From Hypomyces perniciosus (Eukaryota > Ascomycota > Sordariomycetes > Hypocreales > Hypocreaceae), in assembly GCA_008477525.1 (NCBI GenBank), contig SPDT01000001.1, positions 3,844,001 to 3,908,000 of the forward strand: DNA of 64,000 nt, given 5' to 3'. Every line of letters starts with the position of its first letter. Positions within the stretch are counted from its first letter, which is position 1. The notes beneath the pieces are model-generated. The model saw nothing but the letters and a program-made list of their open reading frames with translations, was not told the origin of the DNA and ran no database searches. A program made the translations under genes and the position numbers. Positions 20,957 through 31,994 of the stretch are shown in pieces.

Positions 20957-22120
20957 CTATGACAGCGGCTTCTGTGCCCATATAATACCCCAATCGAGAC
21001 GGGCATGGATTCGAGGGTTGTCCATATCATCGAGGAGTTGCCTGCACATCTCGCTCGCTTCGTCTTCAGTTATACCCAAATCATCATGCTTAACCAGCAT
21101 GGCAGCGGCCCAGTCTATGATGACAGTCTGGTTAAACATGCCCATTGCTCTCAGTTTCGGCTCACGCGGCCATCTTCCAATTGGCACATGGGTATGCTTC
21201 TCTTGGACGTTGATGAAGCCTGCGTTTCGAAGAGCCTGTGGTAGCTCATTATTGAAATAAATTCGCCAATTGTACTTTTTTGAGAAGGGGCCGTTATGTG
21301 TGAGGTCATACAACCGTTGCAAAGGATGATCCATCGCTAGGGTGCCGTCTTCGAAGGTAAGGGGCGGAACGATTTCGTGGCACTCAACCCACCCGCCGGG
21401 TTTCAAGTTCCTTGTAGATCTGTCAGAACGCCAAGAATCGCAAATAAGGCATTAAAAGGCCGTCATACTCATAAACCCTGTCAAGAAATCTATATGGGTC
21501 GTGCATCGTTTGTATTACCGATCTAAAGTGGATTAGATCGGAATCGGCATAGATTCTCGTCCAAGCGCAATCGCTGTCGATGTCCTCTACCCGAAACTCG
21601 ACATTTGGGGGCATCCATGGAGGTTGGATGGCAGATATGTCGGTGCCGATGACGCGGGCACTAGGAAAGCTCTCGCCGACTTGCAAACAGACACGGGTCA
21701 GCCAATAAGTCGAAGAACTCTGCGCGCATCATGATAATACAAACCATCCAAGGGCCAAAACCCGGCACCAGTGCCTAGATCGACGATTTTCTGGGGATAG
21801 TCGCCGATTGGTGAAATGAAGAAGTTGCCGTCCAGTATGTAGTCGGAATAGAGCCTGTGTTTGAGGCCTTCGCGGGCTTGTTCTGTATCATCGTTGGGCA
21901 GCCCATATCGGCCTTCGACCAGGTTTTGATATCGTCTGTGATATGGAGGACGGTTAGCCCACAATATTTGCATTGCTGAAGCATCCATGCTTGTGACTGA
22001 CCTGCCATTCTTATACCTGTGAATCATGTGAGAGGTGTTGATGGAGGTGAATTCAGACTGCTCCAAGGAGCCGCCATAGTCAGATGTTGTATCTTCGTCT
22101 GACCACTGTGAGTTGTTCAT
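20957..22120 (-). CDS. LaeA-like SAM-dependent methyltransferase
   Basis: Four exons: 22002–22120, 21745–21935, 21469–21679, 20957–21419; 984 nt, 327 residues. Introns were placed by family frame: GTCAGT/CAG, GTTTGT/AAG, GTATGA/CAG. After an acidic Ser-rich N-terminus come NGRRYQNLVEGRYGLPND and the SAM-binding motif I VDLGTGAGFW (about 91–100). VIGTDISAIQPPWMPPNVEF, then LIHFRSVIQTMHDPYRFLDR and NLKPGGWVECHEIVPP follow. This is the class I fold shared with LaeA and many secondary-metabolism methyltransferases. Fungal genomes hold many paralogues, so it should not be called LaeA itself. Substrate unknown. Start at 22120 is preferred over an in-frame ATG at 22243 that adds only hydrophobic leader-like sequence. 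Confidence 0.9.
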
Positions 22121-25027
22121 GGCTCTGGGAATGTGTGTGTGGTGGTTGTATAGAATAAAGATGACGAGAAGTAGATTAGCGAGCCAGGTAGGCAAGGTAG
22201 GTAAGGTATGTACGATTACAATTAGCGGGCAATAGCGGAGCAAGTTCTCGGGGGGCAGAATGAGGAGATGATGAAGACGGGGAAATGCGGCGACAGGACG
22301 GGTTCGATCTCCGTTAAAGCCAGCGGCCCCAAGGCAGGCGCAATAAATAATAGATAGGTATGGGGTACGAAATACGGAGTACTCGTACGGAGTAGTAGTA
22401 GTAAGATGAATGCAGCGTTACCAAAGGCCGAACGAGCGGGAGACAGAGGTGGGACGAGACACCGGATAATAAAAACGACAGGGCAGAGGAGACCAGGCCC
22501 AGGCCCAGGCCCAGTAAATCAAGCAAACCCAGTGCACTGGGTCCGGCAGGTCCAGCACCAGGTCCAGCACCAGGTTCAGCGCCAGGTTCAGCGTCAGGTT
22601 CAGCGCCAGGTTCAGCGCCAGCACCAGCACCAGCACCAGCACCAGCCCAGCAGCTGGGATTTTGGGCCAATACGAGGCAGCGCGGCCTTGGCTCCCAGCA
22701 GCTTGGGATGGAGGGTCAGACAAGAACCGACACGCTGGCAGAGTCTGACAAGGCCGGACAGGGATCCGGAATTGGGTGCAAAAAAGTCAAAAAGGGCGTG
22801 TGTGCAGTGCAGCAGGTACTACTCCAAGGTAGAGGCGCGACTGGCCCGCCGGAACGAGGAGGCGGGCTACTTGACGGTACTCGCATGGACGCAGCACTAG
22901 GTAGCTACTAAGGTAGTAAGTACTACTAGTACTACATACTTTACTTGCACGAGTACCGAAACGTGCTGGATGCTGTCTGTTGGTTGTTGGTGGAGACAAG
23001 TGGCGGTTCGGTACCGGTCCGTGGTTTGGTTTGGCTTGGCTTGGTTTCGTTTCGTTTCACGGTGATCCGGACTGTCGGGACCGTTGGCTGCGACCGTTGG
23101 CAATCGGCACCGATCCATACGAGTAGCAGCGGTAGTAGTATAAATATACTCCGTATGTATGTATATATATGGAGAAGAGGCGAGCGAAGGAAGCGTTGCT
23201 GGCGGGAGAAGAAAGCGGGGTGCGAGTCGTGGGGACGCGCCGCAGATATACAAGTAATAGTGTAGTAGCAGTAGTAGTATTAGTATTAATACGGAGAAGT
23301 ACTCCGCAGAATGAAGAATGAAGACCTGCTACGAGTACTAATTACAGCAGGGACAAAAGCCCCGGAGAGGTAGTAGCGCCAAAACGCCAATGCCTAGGAA
23401 AAGGAAAGAAAGTAAGCTACCTACCTACAAAGTAGAGGGGGGGGAAAGGGATCAATCATTCACCGGTGAGGGGCACCACGGAGCCTGGAGAGACCCATGA
23501 TCCGGGAGGCCCATTGCCTCCAGCTGACTTGCTCTGAGCTGTTCGCAGTCAGTACTAGTAGTAGTATGTACTAATAGTAGTAGGACGGAGATGGAGGAGT
23601 CAGAGTCGTCGTAGTATGATAACTCTAACTGGCCTGGGCAGCGAAGCGTCCATTCCAGTGCCAGACGGTGTGCTATATAGTATATGCTGGTATAGGGAGT
23701 CTGTGTATTAGAACATGTATCTACTCCGTACCAAGGTAGCATTACACTTTTTCTTAGCATGCATGACGAGCCCACAACTAGCCCTGGCCGGTAGTACTAG
23801 TTTTTACATTGTACGGAGTACTCCTACACAGCAGATGCATCTCTCGTGCTTGAGCGGGTAGGTAATAGCGTCTATGTAGGTCGATCAATGTCATCAACGG
23901 CCGCTGATAAGTACTAGGTATGTTGCCGTTCGGAGTACTACCGAAGGAAGTAGGTATCGTATGCAAACTGCAGAGGTACCAATGGACCGGACAACGGGCA
24001 AAACCCCGAAACCAGACAGACAGAAATGACGTGATTAATCCATGCCGGACCCGAGTATATGGTGCGATGTCCCATTCTCGCTCCCTACATACTCGTACTC
24101 GTACATCGTCAAGTCCTGGTAGCTGGGCGTTGAGCAGCTGTCCGGACCGGAGAATACTCCGGGGCTGTATTTAGGTTACGTAGGTAGCATCGAGTATTAG
24201 TACTAGAGTATCTCGGTATACTCGTACATACTAACTACTAACTACTAGGTACTAACTACCTACCTTTAGTAGTAGTACCCAATCCGATGCCAATGAATAA
24301 ATGAGCTGGGCCTCTCAACGTCTTGGCTCATGCTCTGTGGGCTCTCTGTGGGCTCACCGCCCTTGTTCATTTCTCCGGTTTTGTTTTGCATCCATGCCAA
24401 TATCTACCGAGACATCATCGCATCCCCCAGACCAGACCCTCAAGACCCCCCACAACAAAAAAGGCTTTGCGTGCGCTTTGTGGGATATGCGGCCACGGTG
24501 GTTCTTCATCAGCAGCTAGCAGAAGGTGTGCGTCCCTAGTGCTCAGCTGTTTGCGTAGGAGATGGTGCCTCGCCGGCCCACTCCGTCGGCCGTAAAGGGC
24601 GGACATAGCATAGTGATGCCATTGCATCCATGGATAGATGGACGAATGTTGCTGCGGAATCGCCGTTTGAAGAGCCCAAGTCAGTTATGGGCTGGGTGTG
24701 TACTTCGTAAGCCTGGATGAAGGCTCCATGCTTGTGCATTCTTGCTCGCATATATTACCCTGGCGAATAAAAGCGAGCATGAGATGCATATACGATGCAT
24801 CGGGCGGGGCAATCGACATCTGTGCTGGCTGTCCTGGTTGGCGAGGTGGCCGTTGATTGTTGGCTGAATAGATGATCAACAGAAGCATCCTGGACAGGGC
24901 ATCAAGAGATGGTGATGGAGATGCCGGTCTGGCACCCAAACTTGAACTGAACAGCACACACACGCGGACAACTGGCCAAGTCATCAAAATTCGGCATCAT
25001 TGCGCAAGAGGTGCATGAGCATAGGGC
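22121..25027. other. Repeat-rich gene-poor spacer
   Basis: About 2.9 kb with no convincing gene. It contains five exact TACTCCGTA-type motifs (22373, 22386, 23147, 23722, 23812), many TACTAC/GTAGTA runs, (GGTAGGTA)-like stretches, a 12-bp minisatellite and short homopurine runs. ORFs here are driven by simple repeats. Confidence 0.65.
22494..22663. repeat. GC-rich minisatellite (6-bp and 12-bp units)
   Basis: Starts with GGCCCA units, then about six 12-bp units of the GGTTCAGCGCCA / GGTCCAGCACCA type, then about five CACCAG units. It is open in several frames at once (Gln/Arg-rich on plus; Leu/Ala-rich or Gly/Ala/Glu/Pro-rich on minus), so the ORFs through it are not evidence of a gene. Confidence 0.85.
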
Positions 25028-25453
25028 CTAACCCTTCTGACTCGACGATGAGGGCTCATAGAATTCCGGAGTATCGGTGAGTTCGATCGTTTCTGCCTCT
25101 CTCGTATCTACAATGTCTGGTGTGTTTGTACTTTGGAGCTGAAGAAGTAATTCCGAGTATTTCGATGCCTGCGCCACACTTGCAAAGCCGCCCCCTCTGT
25201 CACCTGTGGCGGAAGCACATGCGGCGCCGTTCCCGTTCCGCTCCGCCCCACTTTCCCCAACTGCAGCCCGGACCCCTCCTTCGGTCGTTCTTTCCTTCCA
25301 CCAATTTGTCGCGGTGCGCGTCACGGGCGACTTTTTCCCACTGTCAGCGCGTTTTCGCCCATAAACACCCTTTTGTGCACATTTCGATATTGGCTCTAGC
25401 ATCAGCATCAGCATCCCAGCCGCCTTAACAGCATACTCATTGCTCTCAGCCAT
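25028..25453 (-). CDS. Hypothetical protein, 141 residues, divergent from cdc45
   Basis: Single open frame with ATG 239 bases from the cdc45 start on the other strand. Composition is Glu-, Ala- and Lys-rich with a C-terminal acidic and Thr-rich part (IVDTREAETIELTDTPEFYEP). I recognise no domain. The frame may be one exon of a longer gene or a chance ORF in a promoter region. The codon pattern of the last third looks coding, the first third less so. Confidence 0.35.
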   Translation of the reverse strand: MAESNEYAVKAAGMLMLMLEPISKCAQKGVYGRKRADSGKKSPVTRTATNWWKERTTEGGVRAAVGESGAERNGNGAACASATGDRGGGFASVAQASKYSELLLQLQSTNTPDIVDTREAETIELTDTPEFYEPSSSSQKG

Positions 25454-25691
25454 TGTCCTTCTGCTAATTTATATATTGCATTGCATTTTTTTGTTCCTCT
25501 TTTTATGTACTTCACGAGCCGATTTTCAACTCCTTTGCGTTCGACGTCAACTCCCTTCTGCCACGACTCGCGTGCCATTGCGTCGCGCGTTTAATTGCCT
25601 CCTATCCGAAGTCATTGTTCTACGCCACGCCTTGATGATCCATGAATTCACAACTCCACTCGACTCGATACACATTCAGGTCATCTGAGCC

Positions 25692-28372
25692 ATGTATCTG
25701 CCGCGTTCTCTGATATCCAAACTCTACTCGCAACTCCAAAACACGCGACATCCTCTTTCTCCGCCAGTGCTCATTCTCGTCGCGCTCGAACCAGACGCCC
25801 TCTGTGCATGCCGTATCCTCACACGCCTCCTCAAACATGATTACATCCCACACAAGATCAATCCCGTCGCGGGTTATGCCGACTTGGAAAAGGCCGGCAA
25901 GGAGCTTGTCGTTCCTATGATGGAGTCACAAGGTGGCAGCGGTGGTGTCGTCGTCTGCCTCGGCGTAGGTGGCATGGTTGATCTTGGACCGCTGCTGGGA
26001 TTGGAACCCGAAGGAGAGGATTCTCCCTACAGTGGTGTCGAGGTATGGGTCTTGGATGCGCACCGACCATGGAATTTAGCCAACGTTTTTGGTGGCTTTC
26101 CTCTCGAACCTACCGACAACGAGGCTAGTTCATACCAAACAAGGAGTCCGGCTGGTGTGACCGGGGGAGAAATTGGGCGGGCATACAAGTCAGGCAAAGG
26201 AGGTATTGTTGTGTTTGATGATGGAGACATTGAAGGGGATCTCGGGGTAGAACGGGCCGCCTATCTGGCCTTGCTTGACATGCCGGATATCGACGACGAT
26301 GACCCAGCCTTAGGCGACTTCAGCGACGACGAGGACAACCAGGACGATTTTGATCAAGAACCTGTACGCGCGGGACAAAAGAGGAAAAGCTTATCGGACC
26401 AGGATGAGGATGAGTCCAGTGATGAGGAATCCAGGCCTCATCAACGGCGGCGAAGCAACTCGGTATGTAATAGAACCTCGGCTTGCTTGGACGTTCTGAC
26501 ACGATGTAGTCGAGCCCAATTCCAGAATCACCCTCTCGGCCTCAGCCCAGAGGCCTTATATCCCTTCGAAATCCCGACCTTGGTCTCTCAAGCGATCCTG
26601 TCGAGCCACCGTCCGGAGCTCAAGCTCCCCCAGCTGTCTCTGCCCGTGCTCTGAAGAGGCGGCTTCTTCGGATGCGACAGGAGAAGGAGTCTGTCTTGCA
26701 TCAATACTATAAGATGGGCTCTTCTTTCTCCGAGCCAATCTCGTCGATGATGTATTCACTCGCTTCCGAGCTGGGTCGGGAGGACAATGACTTTCTCTGG
26801 CTAGCGATTGTTGGGCTTGCGTCGATGGAACTCTACGGAAAGTCATCAGCTGGTGTTGCTGCTCCGGTTGCATCCAATAATTCAGGAAAGCCGTCCGGGT
26901 GGCTGGGTGTACGAGGCGCCCGCTTACGACAACTGCTTCGAGATGAGGTCCGAAGATTGAATCCACCAGAAATCACCAACGGGCGAGTTGCCGTGGAAAA
27001 CACAGGTATCATACCAACTACTGCGAGAAATCCCGAAGACACTGGAATCCGCCTCTCCCCCGAGCCAAAATTTCTTCTCATCCGACATTGGAGCCTTTAC
27101 GATAGCATGCTACACTCTCCATACCTCTTCTCCCGATTGAAGACCTGGAGCGACACAGGTATTAAACGACTACACAAACTCCTCGCGAAAATGGGTGTTA
27201 GCCTGGCTCAGTGCAAGCAAAGCTATACACACATGGACATGATGCTCAAACGAGAGCTCAGGGCAAAGCTATTAAAATATGGGTCACTCTATAACCTGGA
27301 CGAGATGGTTCCTGCCGTTGATACAGACGGAAAGGACCGATCTGGAGCAAAAGATGGATGGGGTTTTGTCAGAAGCTGGGGCTGGCGGGCGACCCTTAGT
27401 GCTCAAGATGTAGGCGTTGTCATCGGTGCCCTGCTGGAAGTTGGCAAGCATGCGCATGTTTCAGATCCTATCACTGGGGCAAACCAAGTAACCCGTGAAA
27501 TAGAGGATGACGTCGAGCTAGCTACCCAAAGCGAGGAATGGGTTGGCCGTTTCTGGGAGGCATATGACGCGTTGGAGGAGTAAGTTGCAACCATTAGCAT
27601 ACTAATCTCGGTTGAATATCTAGCTAACAGGATATGCAGTATTGATGCACTCAAGGCCGGCTTGCCTACGGCCCAGTTTTTGCATCGCGCAATTTACCGA
27701 ACCGGCACGTCCCTCATTAACAAGAGGCAGATCAAACACCTTCGGGCCTTCCGAATGTGCGTCGTCAAGGATGGCCCAGATGTGTCCCTCTTCACTCACC
27801 CGGCCGCCTTGACCAAACTCGCTCTCTGGATCGGAGAAGCTTTGACCGAGCAGGAGAGAGAATCGCAAGGAAAGCTGTCTCATGGCGGCCGTGGCACCCC
27901 TCTCGTTGTGGCGAGTTTGAACGAGAAGCGTGGAGTCTACATCGTTGTCGGGACAGGAGGTGGTGGCGGACCTGACACCGCTTTCCTGAACAAGCTTACA
28001 AAACAACAAAAGCAAACAGACAAGGAGGCCAAGTCAAAGAAAAGAGAGGAATCGCGAAAAGCAAAAGAGAAGATCAAAGAGGAGAAGCGCGCAGCCAGGC
28101 AGGCTGCCGGTCAAGATGACGATGACGAGCTGGAGACCGAGTCAGAAGCTTCCGACGCCTCAGACTCAGAGGATGACTCGGACGACGAGGACGGCGCTGA
28201 GGACGAGAGAGGTTATGGTTTGAACAAATTCGGTAGTGCATTCCAGGAGGTCGTCTCTGAGACAAGCGCACGTGTACGGATCGACAGCTTTGAGCACTCC
28301 GTTGTGGAGGTTAAGAAGGAGGATCTGGGAGGATTCCTAGAGAGCCTGAGCATGAAGGCGGTGGTGGGATAG
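25692..28372 (+). CDS. cdc45: DNA replication initiation factor Cdc45
   Basis: Three exons: 25692–26462, 26510–27579, 27640–28372; 2574 nt, 857 residues. N-terminus: MYLPRSLISKLYSQLQ, then PVLILVALEPDALCACRILTRLLKHDYIPHKINPVAGY, typical of Cdc45's DHH-type fold. A central acidic, disordered segment (about 195–255, DIDDDDPALGDFSDDEDNQDD) and later RRLLRMRQEKESVLHQYYKMG, DNDFLWLAIVG, FSRLKTWSDTG and GVSLAQCKQSYTHMD follow. The C-terminal half ends with a long Lys/Glu-rich coil and acidic patch before DSFEHSVVEVKKEDL. Cdc45 is a subunit of the CMG helicase that unwinds DNA at forks, essential and nuclear. Length is normal for filamentous fungi. Confidence 0.96.
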
Positions 28373-29009
28373 CAGTTTTGTCGATAAGTTCTTGTCTTGA
28401 TAGAGCGAGCGGGGTGTTTATGAGGTTTCGGGACAATTCAAGGGTCTGGAAGGGAGTCATCATATGGTTATGGGATCAGGAGCATATCATGTGTAGGAAA
28501 ACTATTCACACAAGTTACGTTGAATGACTTAATCGGCACCCAAAATCCAGTTCTTAGATGAAATATTAAGTGTGTACGAAGTACCTAATTGTTGAGATGG
28601 GAATAATTAGCTCAGGGATAATCAACCTACACACTATTCCATTTCACAACGGGACAAACAGTACGGCGTAGTCGTGACAGTAATCAATTCATTTCGTTCA
28701 TTGATTCATCATATTCTCATGTGATTTCTAGAATCCTGGGAGAGCGCACAACAATCCCAAACCTCCCAGACCATTTGCTGGTTTCCCCATCTTTCCTTCT
28801 AATCCCCCTGTTCAAAGACATAATCCATGGTGTATATTTGTTTCCTTCTCTTTTGCTCTACAGACGGATTTCACCAGGCCATTTCAGCAAAGCCTAAAGT
28901 GAGCCAAGTTCAGTAGGTTAAACCAGGCTTCAAGCAACGATGGCTTCAAGCAACGATAGCTGCAAGCGGCATCAGCATACATCTCTTCAAGACATCAGGG
29001 GGGAAAGAG
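28373..29009. other. Convergent 3' spacer
   Basis: 637 bases between cdc45 and the next gene's stop. One TACGAAGTA at 28575. The part near 28960 could hold a last exon of the secreted protein gene (see that entry). Otherwise empty. Confidence 0.5.
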
Positions 29010-29627
29010 CTAGTACGTACCAACTTTCAGACCACTGGATGCAAAGGCCGAGTTGAGGACCGTGACGACCTGGGCGCGGGTGATTATGTTGAGCTGGGCC
29101 ATGATGTGGAGCTGCTGGACCTGGATGAGAAGAGAGACCTGGTCGGCGAGGCCAATGCCGGCAACCTTGTTGGCGTCGAGGATGCCGTCGATGCCGAGCT
29201 GAGCAAGGACTCCCTGGATCTTCTTGGGGAGGCCGTTGCCGTTCTTGTTCTTGTTGCCCTTCTTGCCGTCATTGCCTTTGTTCTGACCCTTGTTTTGATC
29301 CTGGTTCTGGTCCTTGTTCGGGTCTTGGTTCTGATCTTTGTTCTTGTCATCAGCCGGAGCCGTGGCGTTACCCGCGGGAGCAGTAGAGTTGGCAGCGGCA
29401 CTACGGACGACGACCCTCCTGACAGCCTCAGCCTTCTTGGCCTCCTCCCTCTTATCAGGGGCAGCAGCCTCGGCACGTGCAATAGGGAGCACGTCCCTCA
29501 CATGGAGGCTGCGGATGGCATGATCAAGGAAGTCAAGAGCGGATGATCGCTCAACTGGCTTGTTGGCGGGAACGGCAGCAGCCGACACCAGGCCGACGGT
29601 AAGAAGAAGAAGAGAAAGGGACTTCAT
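29010..29627 (-). CDS. Secreted protein with Asn/Lys/Gln-rich low-complexity middle
   Basis: 205 residues from ATG 29627, chosen because it begins a clean signal peptide (MKSLSLLLLTVGLVSAAAVPA); the longer frame upstream is 5' leader. Two dibasic sites (VRR, KKAEAVRR) precede an Asn- and Thr-rich stretch with possible N-glycosylation sites (NST, NAT). A low-complexity repeat of the DQN(Q/P)DPNK type follows, then a helical C-terminal domain (LAQLGIDGILDANKVAGIG, LIQVQQLHIMAQLNI, ITRAQVVTVLNSAF). A GTACGT donor lies 10 bases before the stop and TTGCAG about 75 bases beyond it; using them changes the end to …KVAIVA. Both endings are plausible. Function unknown; cell-wall or effector-like roles are only guesses. 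Confidence 0.75.
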   Translation of the reverse strand: MKSLSLLLLTVGLVSAAAVPANKPVERSSALDFLDHAIRSLHVRDVLPIARAEAAAPDKREEAKKAEAVRRVVVRSAAANSTAPAGNATAPADDKNKDQNQDPNKDQNQDQNKGQNKGNDGKKGNKNKNGNGLPKKIQGVLAQLGIDGILDANKVAGIGLADQVSLLIQVQQLHIMAQLNIITRAQVVTVLNSAFASSGLKVGTY

Positions 29628-31026
29628 TTTGATAGATAAAAAGGAATGAAGAGGACGGTGTTTCAAGAACACAAAGAGTGTATCTGATAAGAGAGAAGAC
29701 AAAAATAAGACTTGTAAGCGAATCGAAAAGAGCACAGCTCTTGGAAGGAAGGAAAAGATGCGAAACTGGAATGACAGGTGAGTGATGCACAGCGTCCCTG
29801 ACGAGAAAAGGAATTCCGATTCCAGCGGGCGTGAAGTTGGTATAATATAGTATCTTTGCAAACGCCCATATACTATCTACTACTACTCTCGAAAGAGCTC
29901 CATGATGCTCAAACGCCATAACTCCTCGAGGAAGCCTTCTACCAGCCAGATAGCGATGGTGTTACAGCGGTGCTGCGCCTCAATTCCTGCGACCGGATCT
30001 CAACATTCCCAGCGCCGCAAAACTTGGCGATGAAGCCCCTTGCCCTGCCTGTCGAAACACATGGTGTGAGGGATGTCAAGAACCGAGAAGTCTAGATGCT
30101 TATCGAACGCCCGCCGATAATTAACCGCTTCAACGGTGTGCCAAGAAAGAGCCAAGTCTGCCGAGAAAAAGCCAAGTTCGGCATTTGAAGGGTACCAAAA
30201 TGTGGGGGGAGATGGCCCCGGGTTAATGCATGGAGTTGCATTGCAGCATCTTGACGAGCATGATGCGTCTCAGATATGTCACAGCCTTACCTACTATTTT
30301 TGGGTAGTATTAGTATTAGTATTAGTACCCCCCAGCCTCAGGGAGAGGTTGTCAAAAACATGCACGTGATCGCCGGAATCATAGGGCTGGTTTCATAAGT
30401 CAGCCATCCTTGGCCTCGTGAAACCTCTTACACCTCCCTCAGAGCATCTTCTTAGTATGTACTACTTACTCGTAGGTTATTGGGGTGCAGTTTCACTAAT
30501 GCGTTGTCTCTCCTAGCGTTTGATCCCTGTTTGTTGCCTTCACTAGTATGGTATGCACCAATCAGAGACTCTGTATCTTATAGCAAACCTTCCTAGCGCT
30601 CATGCATCCTGGCATCGGAATCCGGAACAGCCTCAACACTGTGTCATATTCATATACTAACTCACAATCCTACCTCTGCCGGCAACTCGATCCGTGTACA
30701 ATGGTTTGGACGAGTCGAGATTTATCCGAGCATGTGGAAATGGCCTGTTCCCCTTGGTCTCTAGCTGCCTGCTCTTCTCTTCATGAAGAACATAGAGCTG
30801 ACATGGTTCATATTATGCACCAGTTTTTGCATGGCGTCGAACCTAGTTTCTCTGTTCTGATCTCAAAGATCATCCCCTCTGCCCAGATACCGCAGGAGAA
30901 TCCACCTAGGGATTCCTCAAGGGTAAAACATCTCACATCAGATGCCAAGACATGCCCAAAACGGCGCTGTGTACTACTTCGTAATCCCTTTTGTTTTTTT
31001 GTCTTTTTTAGCCGTCGTATTCATCA
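29628..31026. other. Spacer, about 1.4 kb
   Basis: Promoter side of the secreted-protein gene and 3' side of the next gene. It has a (TATTAG)n-like run near 30307–30327 and a TACTTCGTA at 30975. I see no gene; a long plus-strand ORF from 30602 is antisense to the following gene over its last 360 bases. Confidence 0.5.
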
Positions 31027-31359
31027 TCATCTATCCACTTTGGTACTCGTTTTGTCGTTCCAAGCGTTAAATCCTAACCACTCTCCCAATATCCCACCAG
31101 GCTTGGGAACCGGGCATTCCCGTCTCGTCTGTTCTGTGGCGCGCTCAATCTCATCATCTGATGTTTGGTTGAATTGCACAAGTCCATCTTTTGCATCGGC
31201 GTTGTCCCTCCGTCTCCATCTCATCCGTCTGCCGTTCTCATCGACAATGACCTCCCCGTCGGCGTACTTCGTCCTGGGCACCGGACATGGTAGTAGATGT
31301 GGCAGCGCAACAACAAAGAAACTGGCGAGGACGGTTGTAGCAAAGAGGGACGAGGTCAT
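31027..31359 (-). CDS. Small fungal protein with N-terminal hydrophobic segment, function unknown
   Basis: 110 residues from ATG 31359, or 120 from an in-frame ATG at 31389. N-terminus MTSSLFATTVLASFFVVALPHLLPCPVPR forms one membrane or targeting helix ending in a Cys-Pro motif. A basic patch (RRMRWRRRD) and a second CPVPKPGG block near the C-terminus follow (RRECPVPKPGGILGEWLGF). The paired CPVP motifs and codon pattern suggest a real conserved gene; similar small proteins occur in other fungi as far as I recall, without a known role. Possibly mitochondrial, inferred only from the basic hydrophobic start. Confidence 0.65.
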   Translation of the reverse strand: MTSSLFATTVLASFFVVALPHLLPCPVPRTKYADGEVIVDENGRRMRWRRRDNADAKDGLVQFNQTSDDEIERATEQTRRECPVPKPGGILGEWLGFNAWNDKTSTKVDR

Positions 31360-31389
31360 TCGTGACCTCGGGTGGAGGTGTGGTGGCAT

Positions 31390-31994
31390 GTCGGGGCTCG
31401 AGGCTTCTGTCAGTCGGGCGATATAGTCGTCAATTGCGAGCCATTGGACTCACAGAGGAGCTGTGGCATGCTCTGGCCACGATGAGCGCCCAATTGGAGG
31501 CTGGCGAGGGTGGCTCTAGATCCTATGCCGAAGGCCCATGACTGACATTCGGAAAGCTCAGGTAGGAAAAAAAGGCGCCTTTCACACAAGTTCCTACGGA
31601 GTACTGGCTGCATGATTGTTTCCTTGCACGCCCATTGGCTGGAGATGCCAGTTTCCTTGCCGGAATACGGCATAACGTAATTCCACGCACGTCTCCAATT
31701 GAATATCCAGGTCCAGGGACTGGGGGTACGTACCAAAGTTGCCATTTCGCGGGGCACGCGAACGTCGATTTTATGACGATCTTAAGCCATTTCTCCATCT
31801 AACATATTCCGCCTCGGAGGCAACGCGGGATTCTGCTTTTTCTTCCCTGCACAAAGAGTCGGCCAGCAAACGAGACTCCTCCAATATCAGCTATCACGAC
31901 ATGTTATGATCCTTTCTTCTGGCTTGATTGACACTGCAACTGGCTGGCGCGCCTCTCGTGCCACCTCCCTCCAGCCTCTTCTCCCGCCTCCATC
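31390..31994. promoter_or_regulatory. Divergent promoter spacer before ppg1
   Basis: 605 bases between the small protein gene and ppg1. One TACGGAGTA at 31595. ORFs here are short and unconvincing. Confidence 0.45.

Noticed and set aside
12370..22120. Biosynthetic gene cluster
   Set aside because: No backbone enzyme, P450 or tailoring set is present; only a transporter, a regulator and one methyltransferase.
22300..22320. Possible tRNA T-arm (ACGGG-TTCGATC-TCCGT)
   Set aside because: The five-base stem and T loop fit, but no acceptor stem partner, A box or cloverleaf was found upstream.
22314..22900. Three overlapping ORFs with repetitive Gln/Arg, Leu/Ala and Gly/Ala/Glu/Pro sequence
   Set aside because: All arise from a 12-bp minisatellite with no stop triplets; no start context or flanking domain.
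30602..31426. 274-residue plus-strand ORF
   Set aside because: Its last 360 bases are antisense to a more convincing small gene (31027–31359), and the first part reads as low-complexity Ser/His/Leu without any family pattern.
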